Below are positions 17,201-29,200 of a stretch of DNA of 64,000 nucleotides, piece by piece; within the stretch, counting starts at the first letter, position 1; each line of letters begins with the position of its first letter. The DNA lies in assembly GCF_018320785.1 (NCBI RefSeq), contig NC_054866.1:14803885-14867884 (forward strand), in the 5' to 3' direction. This DNA is from Cheilinus undulatus (taxonomy: Eukaryota > Chordata > Actinopteri > Labriformes > Labridae). A model generated the notes under the pieces. That model did no database searches. It saw nothing but the letters and a program-made list of their open reading frames with translations, and was not told where the DNA came from. Position numbers and translations under genes: made by a program.

Positions 17201-20200
17201 GACCCACACACTCCTGCTATCTTAAAGACATTATCACACCCACTCATTCTGAGAAAAAATCTGATCCACAGAGAGCAGTACAGATGGTGAACTGAGGTCT
17301 GGTATCTTTCCCATCTAGCCAATGGCACTGAAAGGTTACTTCCCCCCAGACATCACTGCCTTTAGTCAGCAGTAGGAGGTCGACTTTCCCTCCCGGCGTA
17401 AATATCCCAAGATTTTGAAATGTGCAGTCCCCTCAGAGGGTTTGTTTGAGAGCTTCATAAACCATGAAATTCACTTGTTGTGACTCACCATTTTACTTTC
17501 ATCTTCACACAAACATCTTTAAACAAATAATTTCTCAAGCACTTGACTAGAACTGGGATCAATTGTTACTTTGAGGGTGAATCATTGCTTTTCATTGCCT
17601 GGAAATAGTCCTGTGTGTTTTCACCAGGGTTTTATTGTGGTGTTTTTATACCAGACCAGGTTTAAGTGTCCTTATTTCTTGCTTTGTGTCTTCATGTTTT
17701 GCTAGAATACTTGGAGGTGGTATGGCGTTCACTGGCCTCAGAGAACACAGAGTGCCCCCTACTGGTAAAAAAGGCTTCAGATACCCTTCTTGAGCGCCTG
17801 AAGGATCCGCAGACCTATGACAACATCACCAAGGACTTCAAGTACAGCATTTTATTTTCTGTCTTACTTCCTTATATTGTTGTGTATTTTAGTTGACCAA
17901 GCCCTAGAATGATATGGTCTAGGACTGGCTATATAATAACTAGGTAATTTTAAGCCAGATTTATATTCTTGTTTTTTCAGTTGTTATGGTGTAGTTAGGG
18001 TTAGTCATCATGAAGCTAAATGTCGTCTACATTCGTGTGGTTTGTATGACTGAAATAACACAGACATGGAGAAAGACTTTATGTCTGTAGTGTGCTGACC
18101 ACACTGGACATCTTTTATTTTAGCCCCTTACACGTCATGTAGACATGTCCTCATGCAGGAACGAACGCACAAAAGTTCACAAAGGAGGTGCAGTGGTCTG
18201 CCCTGCTTCCAAACCACAGTGCCTCATCAAATAGGATACTTCTTTCATAGTCTCACCACAAAGTACTGTCACTGCACACAAACTGGTCTCACTGTACAGC
18301 TGTGTCTAAAATGAGCAGACTACAACATCTGGATGCTTCCAAAATTCATCAAAGTGGAGATCTGACAAAGAATTGGCACACATACTGTATGTACAAATAT
18401 GTTAGTCTATGCACAACAAGATTTTGGTGAAAATGATAAAATAAAACTCTTACCTAATTACTGTCAGAAACCCAGTCAAATTGCCAGGGTCAAAATGATC
18501 AATCACCTTGGTACTAACCGTAAGTTCTGTCTCCTTTTGCTGGATAACAGCCTGCAGTTATTTTGCTGTAGTTTTCAACATATTTAAGACAAGTCTCATA
18601 AGACACGCCCATTCTTCTTTCGCCAATCTCTCACGCTCCTCCAGATTTGATGGTCTTCTGGCATGGACCTTCGTCTTCAGTTCACCCCAAAGACTTTCAA
18701 TGGGATTCAAGTGTGGGCTTTATGCAGGCTTGTCAGTAATGTTCACGTTGGTCCTCTGGGGTTAGTTCTTCACCAGGCGCCATTATGTTTTAGGTCGTTG
18801 TCTTGTTGGAAGACAAAGCGACAACCCAGACCCAGTTTTGCTGCTGACTGCCTTTAGGTTTTCTATCATTATCTTCACATATCCTTCTTTCTCATGATTC
18901 CTTCCACCTTTACAGGATTCCCAGTTCCCGACACACTGAAGCATCCCTATAGTGTAATACTCCCACCACCATGTTTCACTGTGGGGACAGTATTATTTGG
19001 GTGATACACCTCTCCCTTCTCTCTCAAAACATAAGCAACGCCTCTATGGCCAAGAAGCTCTAGTTTGGTCTCATCTGACCAAAGGACATGCTACCAGGAT
19101 GCATAATCCTTCTTCAGGTTGTCCAGTCTTGCTTGAAGGTGTCTCTTCCGCAGAAGTGGAGTTTTTCTTGATCTGTAATCTGCAGTCTATTCCTGTGCAG
19201 GGCTCTAGTGATGGTCTTCTCTGAGACTATAAATCATGACTTTTTATTCCCTAGTGTCTTGGCAGTTGTTCTTGGGTCTAGACACATCTCTTGCTAGTTT
19301 TCTTTCCAGGGTCTCTGAAATCTTCCTCTTCCTACCTCTGCCAGGCTTCTTCTGTACTGTGTGGCTCTGTTTGAATTTTTTGATGATACTTTTCACTCCA
19401 CTTCCTGACACTTGGAAACACTGTGATAACTTTGTATATTCTATTCCTGCCTTATTAACAGTTCTTTTTCTCAAGTCTAAACTGATTTCTTTTGTTTTTG
19501 CCATTATTTTTTTTCAAATGACAGCTCAAACCCTAATGATTGATTTTACAAGTTTTGAGCTTATAAAGTTAAACAAACATCATTGCAAGGCACTGGCTGC
19601 TTGTGGCTCAACAGAAGGGTCAGTTCTAAAGGGTGGCTGATTATTTTGACCCATTAGTTTTGTGAAATACTATTTTTTTGTGTGCTAATTAAAATAATGT
19701 ATTCTGAATAAAACCTGGATGTCTGGAAAAGCTGTGTTAAAATCCCTTGCTCTGTTAAACAGCAATTACTTAAGTGAAGTTAACATAGGGAGGCAAATAA
19801 TTTTTTCTTCAACTGTAGATGCTAACACAAACAAGGTAGCTTGTTTTTCATTATAAATATTTTTGATTGATTTAAAACTGCAGCACTGGAGTCTCAGTCA
19901 AATTACCCCTAAAGGTCGATAGTATATCGTATCTCCTCAGGATTAGGGGGCGTTGAGTTTGGGGTGTGATGAAGTTTCCTATTGGGGTAATCACTATAAT
20001 TGCAATCAATTCAATAGGTGTGAGGAAAGAACAAAATAACTACATTCCAAAACAAAGCTGAGATAAGGAGAAACAAAACCACTGAGTAGCTGACCAGAAA
20101 TGATATTTTTTGGAGAGACGACAGAAACTCGGCAGCTAAAACACACTGGCCACCAGGCCTGTGATTAAGGAGAAACAAAGAAGGCTGGATCATGAATACA

Positions 20201-23200
20201 CAGCAAGGAAACTTTCCCTTTAGAGCTGATGGAAATCTTATGAAATGTTTAATTCCAACATACTTTTGGGGGAAAGGCCTTAGATTTTATATATGACGAC
20301 CAATAATGAAAGAAAATGTGGCAAGATGTAATGTTTAGCTTCCAAAACAGACTCTGGTCTTACTTTCCCCCATACTTTTCATTATCTCCCCTTACTTCTA
20401 CACTTCTTTCTTCCTTCTAGCCTGTGCTCCAAACTGCAGATCCAGACAGAGAAGGACTCGGCCTATCTCCTAGAAACACTGGCTGGTAACTTCATGGATG
20501 TGGTCCAATACAATGAAGACAACCGGGTTTTTGCGGTGAGATGGGTCAGATAAAAATTAAATAATCATTCAGGTACTGCATTTTCTATTTACCTGGGTTG
20601 TCTTTGTGAGATCTAAAAATGGTTTGATGAGCCAAAACATTTAAGTGTTTGCACAGATATAGCTATATAAAACCTGAAATTTTCTAACCAGATACACATC
20701 ATTTTTGTTTGTTTGATTTTTTTTTTTTTGGGGGGGGGGGGGGGGTGTTATCATATATCTCAATGCAAAACATGCAACTCAATGCAAAACATGCAACTGC
20801 AACTTTACATTTTCAAAATAACTGATGGTGAAAGTACGTTGGGGGTTCAGGTAGAAGGTCAGGGTTGTTTTCTGTAGTGACATGGTTGGTAGAAAGCTTA
20901 CAAGATTTGGCCTTGCAGTGACTTTTAGATGTTATCAGTTCATCCTGGAGTCAGAATGGAAATTTCTGCAAAGTTGAAAGACAATCTTCCAAAGCATTCA
21001 TGAGCACTCTACTTGTACAACTTAGAGAACAATGGAACAGTAAGCATGTCATTCAGGAGATACCAGGCATGCAGGGAGGGGATGTCAAGGAGACAGTACA
21101 TGAAATCACCTGCGTCACACAGAGACTAAATAAAAGTTTTTCATAGACAGCAGGGTGGGATAAATTGAAGGTTTTCATGCCTCCAGCCCTGACATAATGG
21201 TTTTAGGATGTTTGTTCATGGATCCATCTGTCTGTCCATCCATGCAGGTTGGTTTTGTGAGTGTGATATCTCAAGAACACTTTTAGGAACTTATCTGAAA
21301 CTTTAAAATGTCACCTCTGACTCATCACTGATTGGTTTTTAGGGCCATAGGTCAGAGGTCAAGATGATAGAGCCCCATGTTCATCCATTGCTTGTGAATG
21401 TTTTTTCTTCAAACTTTTCACAAATGTCCCCTCTGACTCAAGGATGAACTGGATATATTTCAAAGTTACAGGGTCAAGTTCAAAAACCACCTCAGCCTTT
21501 CTTCATGAGCCTCTCACTGTCCAATAATTCTACTTTCCACTGATTCATGTAATGGCCAAGTGATAGTTCTATTTCAGATATGATCTGATGAACCCATGGT
21601 TAACTGAGACAGCTAAAAGTAAGGGTTTTTGTCTAGTCTTTGTGGGCCAAAAGTTGACCTATAGTGTCCAGTCTTGGCTGAGTGAAACACAGGTATGAGG
21701 TGTAGGAAGGTTACAGGAAGCCTAAGCAGTCTACTGAAACTTTAGACACCCAGCAAGAGGCCCAGAAATACAGGTCTGAAAGAGGGTCTACAGGCTTGTT
21801 TTAACTTGTATCTCTTTATGAGAAGTGGGGCCCCCTTTGTAACCTGCACAATAAAGGCAGGACCACCTAAGGAAGATTAGAGCACTTAATTTTGTTTTCG
21901 CAGATTGAATGTAGTTCAAAGAAGTCAACACGTTTTTGTGCAGATATTTAACATGTCAGACAATACAAAATGACAATAGAGCAAAGCCCTCAAAGACCAC
22001 CAGGTTCACGACAGAAGAACAAATCATTTTTCTGGCAGCCTTTGTATTATAAATTTATATCAGACTGCATTACATCAAAGAAAAATGGATGTCGACAGAT
22101 TTTAAAGTACACCTTATTATAGGTGACAATAATCTTGTTTTTAGGAGAAGAGGAAGGACAGAGTTATGCATGAATTGTTCAATTCAGCAGAAATTATCTT
22201 TAATTTTTTTCCCCTTTGGGACATGTAAAGAACATTTACATTTTCTTTTTACTTTCATTATTTTGAGGAAGTTGCAGAGGTGTATTCTAAAGTAAACATT
22301 ACACAACACTAAAAACACTGATTTACAAATTCTTTAAAACCTATATTCAATTGAATAAAGCACAAAGACAAGAATTTTCAGAGTTTTATTATGTGGCTTT
22401 TTTCCTTTGTTACAGAAGTAGGACAGTGGAAAGAGCTGGAAACAAGAATAAGAGAGTGGTGAAAGAGCCACAGGCCAGACATGAACCTGGGTCGTCTGCG
22501 TACGTTGGGATGGACCTAACCACTAGGCCATCTGCACTCCCAAAGACAAGTTATTTATTGTTCAAACTGATATACTTTGCTGTTTTTAGGGAAATATACA
22601 CACGTTCTAAATGTGATGCCGTCAACACACTCTAACAAAGTTAGGACAGGAGCAAGAACAAAGTGTTGTGGATTACTAAAAAAGACCTCAAACATTCCCC
22701 AGGTAAGTAGGTTAGTTGCTAACAGATGATAGTACTATGATTTGGTATCAAAAGAGTACTTCTGAAAGACTCAGTTGTTCATAATCAGTGATGGTGTGAG
22801 GATTTCAACTTTGAGAAAGACTGCGTGGGCAATTGTCCAACAGTTTATTTACAGTGTTCCTAATTATTCAATTGCAAGGAATTGATAGATTTCATCATAT
22901 ACAGTCCATAAAATCATCAAACGATTAAGAATACCTGGAGTAAGGGCAAGGCTGAAAACCTGCACTGAATGCTCAGGATCTTGGATCCCTCAGATGGCAC
23001 TGCATTTAAAACGAGCATAATTCTGTGATGCATATTAAGGCGTGTGCTCAGGAACACTTTGGAAAAACATTGTCAGTTAACTCCGAGCATCACTGCGTCT
23101 AGTAATGTAAATTAAGACTCTATCATGCAAAGTGAAAGTAATGTGTCAACAGCACCCAGAAGAGGCATCAACTTCTCTGGGCACGAGCTCATCTGAGACT

Positions 23201-26200
23201 GACCTAAGTGGAAAAGTGTGCTATGGATAGACCAGTCCATATTTCCAATCATCGTTGGAAATATTGTCCATTGAGATCTCCAGGCTAAAGAGAAAAAGGA
23301 ACACCCAGATTATATTTAAAGCAAATGTCAAAAGCCAGCACCTGCGATAGTTTAGGGGTGTATTAGTGCTGTGGCATGGGTGATTTGCACATCTTTGAAG
23401 GCACAATTAATGCTGAGTGGTACATACAGATTTTGGAGCATGCTTCCATTCAGTCATCTTTTTTAGGGGCTCCCTGCTTATTTGAGCAAAATGATGACAA
23501 CCTTAGGTAGAGATTCATTCTGGCTTCTGTTTTAAACTCTCCTGTAAGAATTATTTTAGTCAGACAGGAGTGTTTTGTTTACCTGCTTTACATGTTTCAG
23601 CTACTTCCTGTAGCTTTCATCAGAAGTGTCACATGATGGTGCTGTGACATGTCTTGTAGGCTGCTTAAATGGTTTTGCCAGACAGTAAGGGAAACTTACG
23701 CGGTCCTGGAGAAGGCGTCAGACATTAGGGAGCACATAATATGACAAGTAAAGCCCTGTACTGTTGAGCAACTTGAGATGTGCATCACCAAGGAATTGGA
23801 AAGAATTTCACTTTCAATATGCCAACAATGTGTCTGGTCCCCAGACGCTTACAGAGTTGTTAGAGGATGGTGGTGTGATGCAATGATAAACTCGCTCTTG
23901 TCCCAGCTGTTTTAGAACATGTTGCAAGCATCAAATTCAGAATCTGTTTTTATTTTAAAAAGTCAATTTTATCAGTTTGAAAACTAGATATGTTGCCATT
24001 GTGCTTTGTTAAATTTAACATAAGTGGAAGAGAAATTGCAAATTTGTGATTTCTGTTTTTATTCACATTTTACACAATGTCCCAATTTTTGGGGGAATTG
24101 GGGTCTGTAAAAACAAGGGATGAAAATGAGGCAAAATGACCTTGACCTTTAACTTACAATCCCTGAAATCTAATTGGTTCTTCCTGGAGTCAGAGTGGGC
24201 ATGTATGAAAGGTTGGGAGAAAATCCCTAAAAGTGTTTTTTAGGTGTTGCATTCAAAAAGTTTGTGGGCTGTCAGACAGCTGGTGGACTTCTGTTATGTG
24301 CTTGGATGCAGTGTAATATCTCACACAGATGCTTATTATATGTTCTGTAATCTCTTGAGGCAGTAAAAGCAGCCTTTAAAGAGCATACAGAGGTTCACTT
24401 TTCTGTTCAGGACTTTCCCTACAGACAACACGTTACATTAAAAAGCTTGAACTTTGGAAAAATTCTCTATCATGGTGAAATATACCAGACACAACCTTTG
24501 TTTACCCTTTTTTAAAAAAAAATTCTGTATCTGTAAATCCATCCTTTGGCTTTTCCCTCTTGGAGCCCTTTTTTTATAACCACTATTTCCCTTATTCCCC
24601 TCCCCTTTTTTCATCCCGTCCCCTCTCTGTCCCCCTGGTGCCTTGAGGAGACGTGAGTCCGGTTACCAATAAGCTGATGTGAAAGAGAAACAAAAGACTC
24701 TGTGGTCTCTCTGGTTTCCTGTCGCCCCAAGCTAAAGAGACCCTTATAAAAGATCCGAGAGTGAGCGGTGGGCTGCAGAGTCTACAGAAACCAGCAGACA
24801 AACATAGCCAGCAGCTGCCTCTCTGACACAAAAGGCCTCGTAGAGAGAGAACGACAAGGTTTTAGGTACCACTGAGGAATTTGGGTAAGAACTAGAGCCA
24901 TGGTGTAACTGAATCTGAAGAGTCAGAGTGGTGGCTTCACAGTTGAGGGGTTATCAATGGGTGCTTTATAAAATACGGAAGGACATTATGTAACACCACA
25001 GCTTGTAGATAAAGCACCATCAGTTCTGCTTTTTGCTCAAAAGATGGAGATGGGGTATGAGAGAAGTCATGGGTCATTTAGGGATAACAAGTCTTTCATT
25101 TTGCACCAAAGAACAACCTGTAACAACTGCAAATGTTTACTTCTCCAACTCTCATTCCAACACCACTTTTTTGTTTTGGCAAGTTTATACCTGACAGGGA
25201 GCAACCACAGTGTCAGACTGATCTAACCAAGCACTGAATGTGTGTTACTGAGAGGCTGCGTGGGTTTGTATAAAGGACAGGGGTCTTTATGGATATCTAA
25301 AAATTGCCCGAGTTGTCTGATCAGATTCATGGATCCAACTTTCTTAAGACTTCACGCTCATGGTGGCTGCCTCCAATTAACCTCTTTGTCAAGGCCACCC
25401 TCCTTGGTTACTGCTTAGTCTCATACTGCATTAAACAATGCAAGAACAGGGATTTATGTCCGTTTCTGTTTTCTAAAGGTTTTCAATATATCTACATGTA
25501 TACAAAAAAGTCTGTGAACTTTTTTGCAGTTAAATTCACTTGTGCGAGTCCTTTAAGCAGTAGAGACTCAACATCTTGCAATTAGAGGACAGCCCCTCCC
25601 ACAATGCATTGCATGTAAAAATTGCCCTCAACAAATATGGTGCTACCCACAGAAGAAAGCCAAAGTAAATGATTGAAAATGGATTAAAAATGGACAAAAA
25701 GACACTTGTTATCAGATCTAACACCGTGGATTTAATCTTTAAAGACCCTGAAAAGCCACCAGCGTTCTGGTCTTGCTACAAATAGTCAGCTTTCAGAGGC
25801 AAAAAAGAGTATGTGTCTATGACTTATGGTTCAAAAGTTAATAACGTTTTTCAAAAATATGTCACTTCTTGTTGAATATTACAAAGCTATTCTCAGAGAC
25901 CCCAGGAAGTCAGCCAAGTTCACTAGAAAATGTTCTGTAAGAGCTACGAACTCATGGAGGACATAATTAGAAAGGCACAACACAGAGCTTTGACATGAAA
26001 AACAAGTTAGTGTCTATGACTTACGGGTCAAAAGTTACCAAGCAATTTACAGAGGGGTGTGCCTGCGGCATGGATCCACGGATTTGTGGATAATGGCTCT
26101 CCCCATGGTTCACTGTAGTCCCAAAACCTCAGAAAAGGCTTTGTAACCCTTTCCAGACTGATAGATGTGAATGACTTAGTTCTCATCTATTCTTGAATTT

Positions 26201-29200
26201 CTTTAGATCACATGATGTGTTACTTTTTGAGATTATTGAGGCATAAGTATTGTTTGATTTTTCCTAGAATCATCTGGTATTGTAACAACCCAGACTTAAA
26301 GAATGACTACCTAAGCTGCTACATTTATCTCACTGCTGTCATTTTAGGGTGCAGTGGGTACCAACATCACCATCAAAGTGCTGTGTGGCATTATGGCTGA
26401 CACTTCACTGGGAGACCCATATGCCCGCTACGCTGCTGTGGCTCAGCTCATGATGGACACCTTCTCCATGAAGTGCCTAGATGCCAGCTTCAACAATTAC
26501 CTCAAAGACATGACTAACGCATCCTGGGATGGGACGGCTGCAGGGGGAGGTTGGTGTAGAGTAAACATGTTTATTTTGATGAGGGAAAGGTCACTTTTAT
26601 AACGTCATGACATTTTAATGTTGCTTGTACTACTAAGTCTAGTTAAGTCTAGTCCAGGCAAGTTAATTTTGGATAGAATAGCTGGCAGAGACAATGTCAT
26701 GATGCATTTTCCACTGTCATCCAGCCATGATCCAGGAGCAATAAACTTAAGTGGAAGCACACAAATAAGTGGCCTCAGGAGACAAGAATGTAACACAGTA
26801 GCAAGAAGATATGTGTGGTGATGGGATTTAGTTACACTTGGGTACCTTTCACTACCATTAGGGCCAAATCATTCTTATTCTCACTGCCAACCAAATTGTC
26901 ACAAGTTTTGAATATATTTACATAAATGAAAAGACCAAGGAACCCAGTGTGCTGACACTGTTGGATAACAGTTGGTTCTTTGGTAGGAAAAGCGGTTAAA
27001 AAGTGGTGTCAACCCCCGCTGGTCTTGTCTGTTTTGTTATGCATGGCAGCTGCACACACTTACAACAATGATGGCACGTGTCTCAGCCCTTTATACTGGT
27101 ATATTGGTCACATTGGTAAATAGGACACTACCAACTTTTAGATGAAAAAAACTGTGATAAAAGTGCATTATACATTGAATTTTACCCAAAACACAACATT
27201 GAGTAAAGTACTCAAGTAAATTTACTTTGTTGCTGTTCACCACTGTTTATTGAAGTTTGAATTTGACCCGTTGGCTGTATATTGAGTGAAGAGGGGGGCT
27301 ACATTTTTCCCCAGGGCTGCTGGTTGCATCCCTGTCTTAATATGACTCCCAAAATAACAAACATTATTTTAAAATCCCCAATATTTTTATTTTAGAATTT
27401 CAATAAGGAAAGTCGACTTTTCTTAAACTGGGTGTGCTATTTTTTTCTTTTTCTTTGTTATTTTGTCTCATATTGAAATAGTTACAGTAGTAATGTGTTA
27501 CACTTTTCCATATTTTTCCATAAACAGGTTCTCTATATCCCTCTATTCTTGGTTTATGTTGTTCCTTTTTTGGTCCCATTTCCCAACTTTGGTTTCATGA
27601 GTGGGACTGCTCGAGGGAGGAAAAACTAGAACAGGAAGTGGTCACTTAAAAAAACCACTGGGATGAGTCTGCAGAAACTCCCCCGACCAACATAACACCC
27701 CCCCCCCCCGTCATGTTGGTTTCAGTTGCACTCTCTCATCGGTTAACTCCTGCTGAATAACTGAGAGTGACTAGGCACGCTATTTTAATCTATGCAAGCT
27801 TTGCCTGCTTACTATTTGGAGTGCTTTCATTCTTGTATACAAGCTAAATGTGCTGGCGACTAGTAAATTTGGTGTGTTTGTGTTTGTGTGTTGTCAGGGA
27901 GACAGTGGGTCTACCAGACCTGCACTGAATTTGGATTTTACCAGAGCACCGATTCACCAAACCAGCCGTTCACTGGCTTCCCTCTCATGTGAGTACCCCA
28001 GCCACTGCAACTGCTCCAAATGAGCTCACTATTACTCACCATAAGATCATCTTACAAGTGTTTTCACACTTTTTGCCCAAGGCTCACCAAATATCAAGGC
28101 AAAGGGGCATGGCAAAACATAGGCATATCCATTTACAAAAGCCTCTTAAACAAATATTCAGACAGGAACACTCTCATCTTACATTTAACCATTTTGTTGC
28201 AAAATGGATATAAATTTACTTGGCAGAAAAGACTCTGCTTAAAGGTCACACATTTTACCCTTTTAAGACAAGTTCATATTGGTCTAAGAGGTCCCCAAAA
28301 CATGCCTGTGAAGCTTGTTTCTGAAAAAACACTCCAGTTTTGGATTTTTGTATGTCTAAAAACCCCTCTTTTTCAGCCCTGCTCAGAATCAGCTGTTTGT
28401 AGCTTTAAATGTCAATGAGCTGTCTGACTCCGCCCGCTCAGGAAGTGGATGTGGCTTAATGGATGTAGCTCTCCTGATCTTCCTGCCAACTGCCAGCGTT
28501 TTTCCAAGAGGGGAGGGCAAATCAAATCTTGGGGCGGTGCTTACTCCCCACATGACATCATGAGGAGGAAATCTGAGAACGGCTTGTTTCAGGGGCACAT
28601 ATTTTTGTTAGAAAAGCCTGAAAAGGTATATTTTGCATATTATGTGACCTTTAAAAGATGCTCCCTGGATTAGTCAAACAGCATGCTTTGACTTTTCAGA
28701 AAGCACATATCTAGAAACCCCAGTATGGATGGGTACATAAATGACTATGTGAATATGAATTTGATGGTGCATTAAGCTTTATGCTATAAAGGAGTAGGCT
28801 GGGGTGGTGGAAATTAAGCTTTGCCAGCAGCAGCGACTTGCTGTGTGCAAATATTATGATCATGTTGTAAAGTCAACATATGATCATGTTGTAAAGTCAA
28901 CATATGATCAACTAAAACAAAGTATAAAAACAAGTTTATATTTGATCATGTAACATACGATCAAGTTAACACGAAATATAGCAGACATGTAAGAAGTCCA
29001 CCTCTTCTACTTTCACCACATTTACCTTCATGTTTTTCTTTAGATGTAGCATTTTGAATCTGTGTTCCCTCAACAGGTTTCACGTCAGTCAGTGTGCAGA
29101 CTTCTACAACGTCAGTGCTGAGCAGGTAGCAGAAGCTGTGGCCCTCACCAACGAGTACTACGGCAGCTATGGCATCACCTCCTCCAGAATTGTATTTCCC

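Noticed and set aside
17006-17290. 94-residue frame as an extra PRSS16 exon
   Set aside because: PRSS16 exons 3 and 4 join in phase without it and it has no S28 similarity.
22490-22545. tRNA gene on the minus strand
   Set aside because: Box-like motifs only; same sequence recurs in other S2 copies with decay, so it is a SINE head.
24592-24831. 79-residue minus-strand frame with Cys-rich start
   Set aside because: No domain recognised, low-complexity end, within an intron; no support.
28857-28910. CRISPR-like direct repeats
   Set aside because: Two adjacent copies with no spacers in a vertebrate intron; simple tandem duplication.
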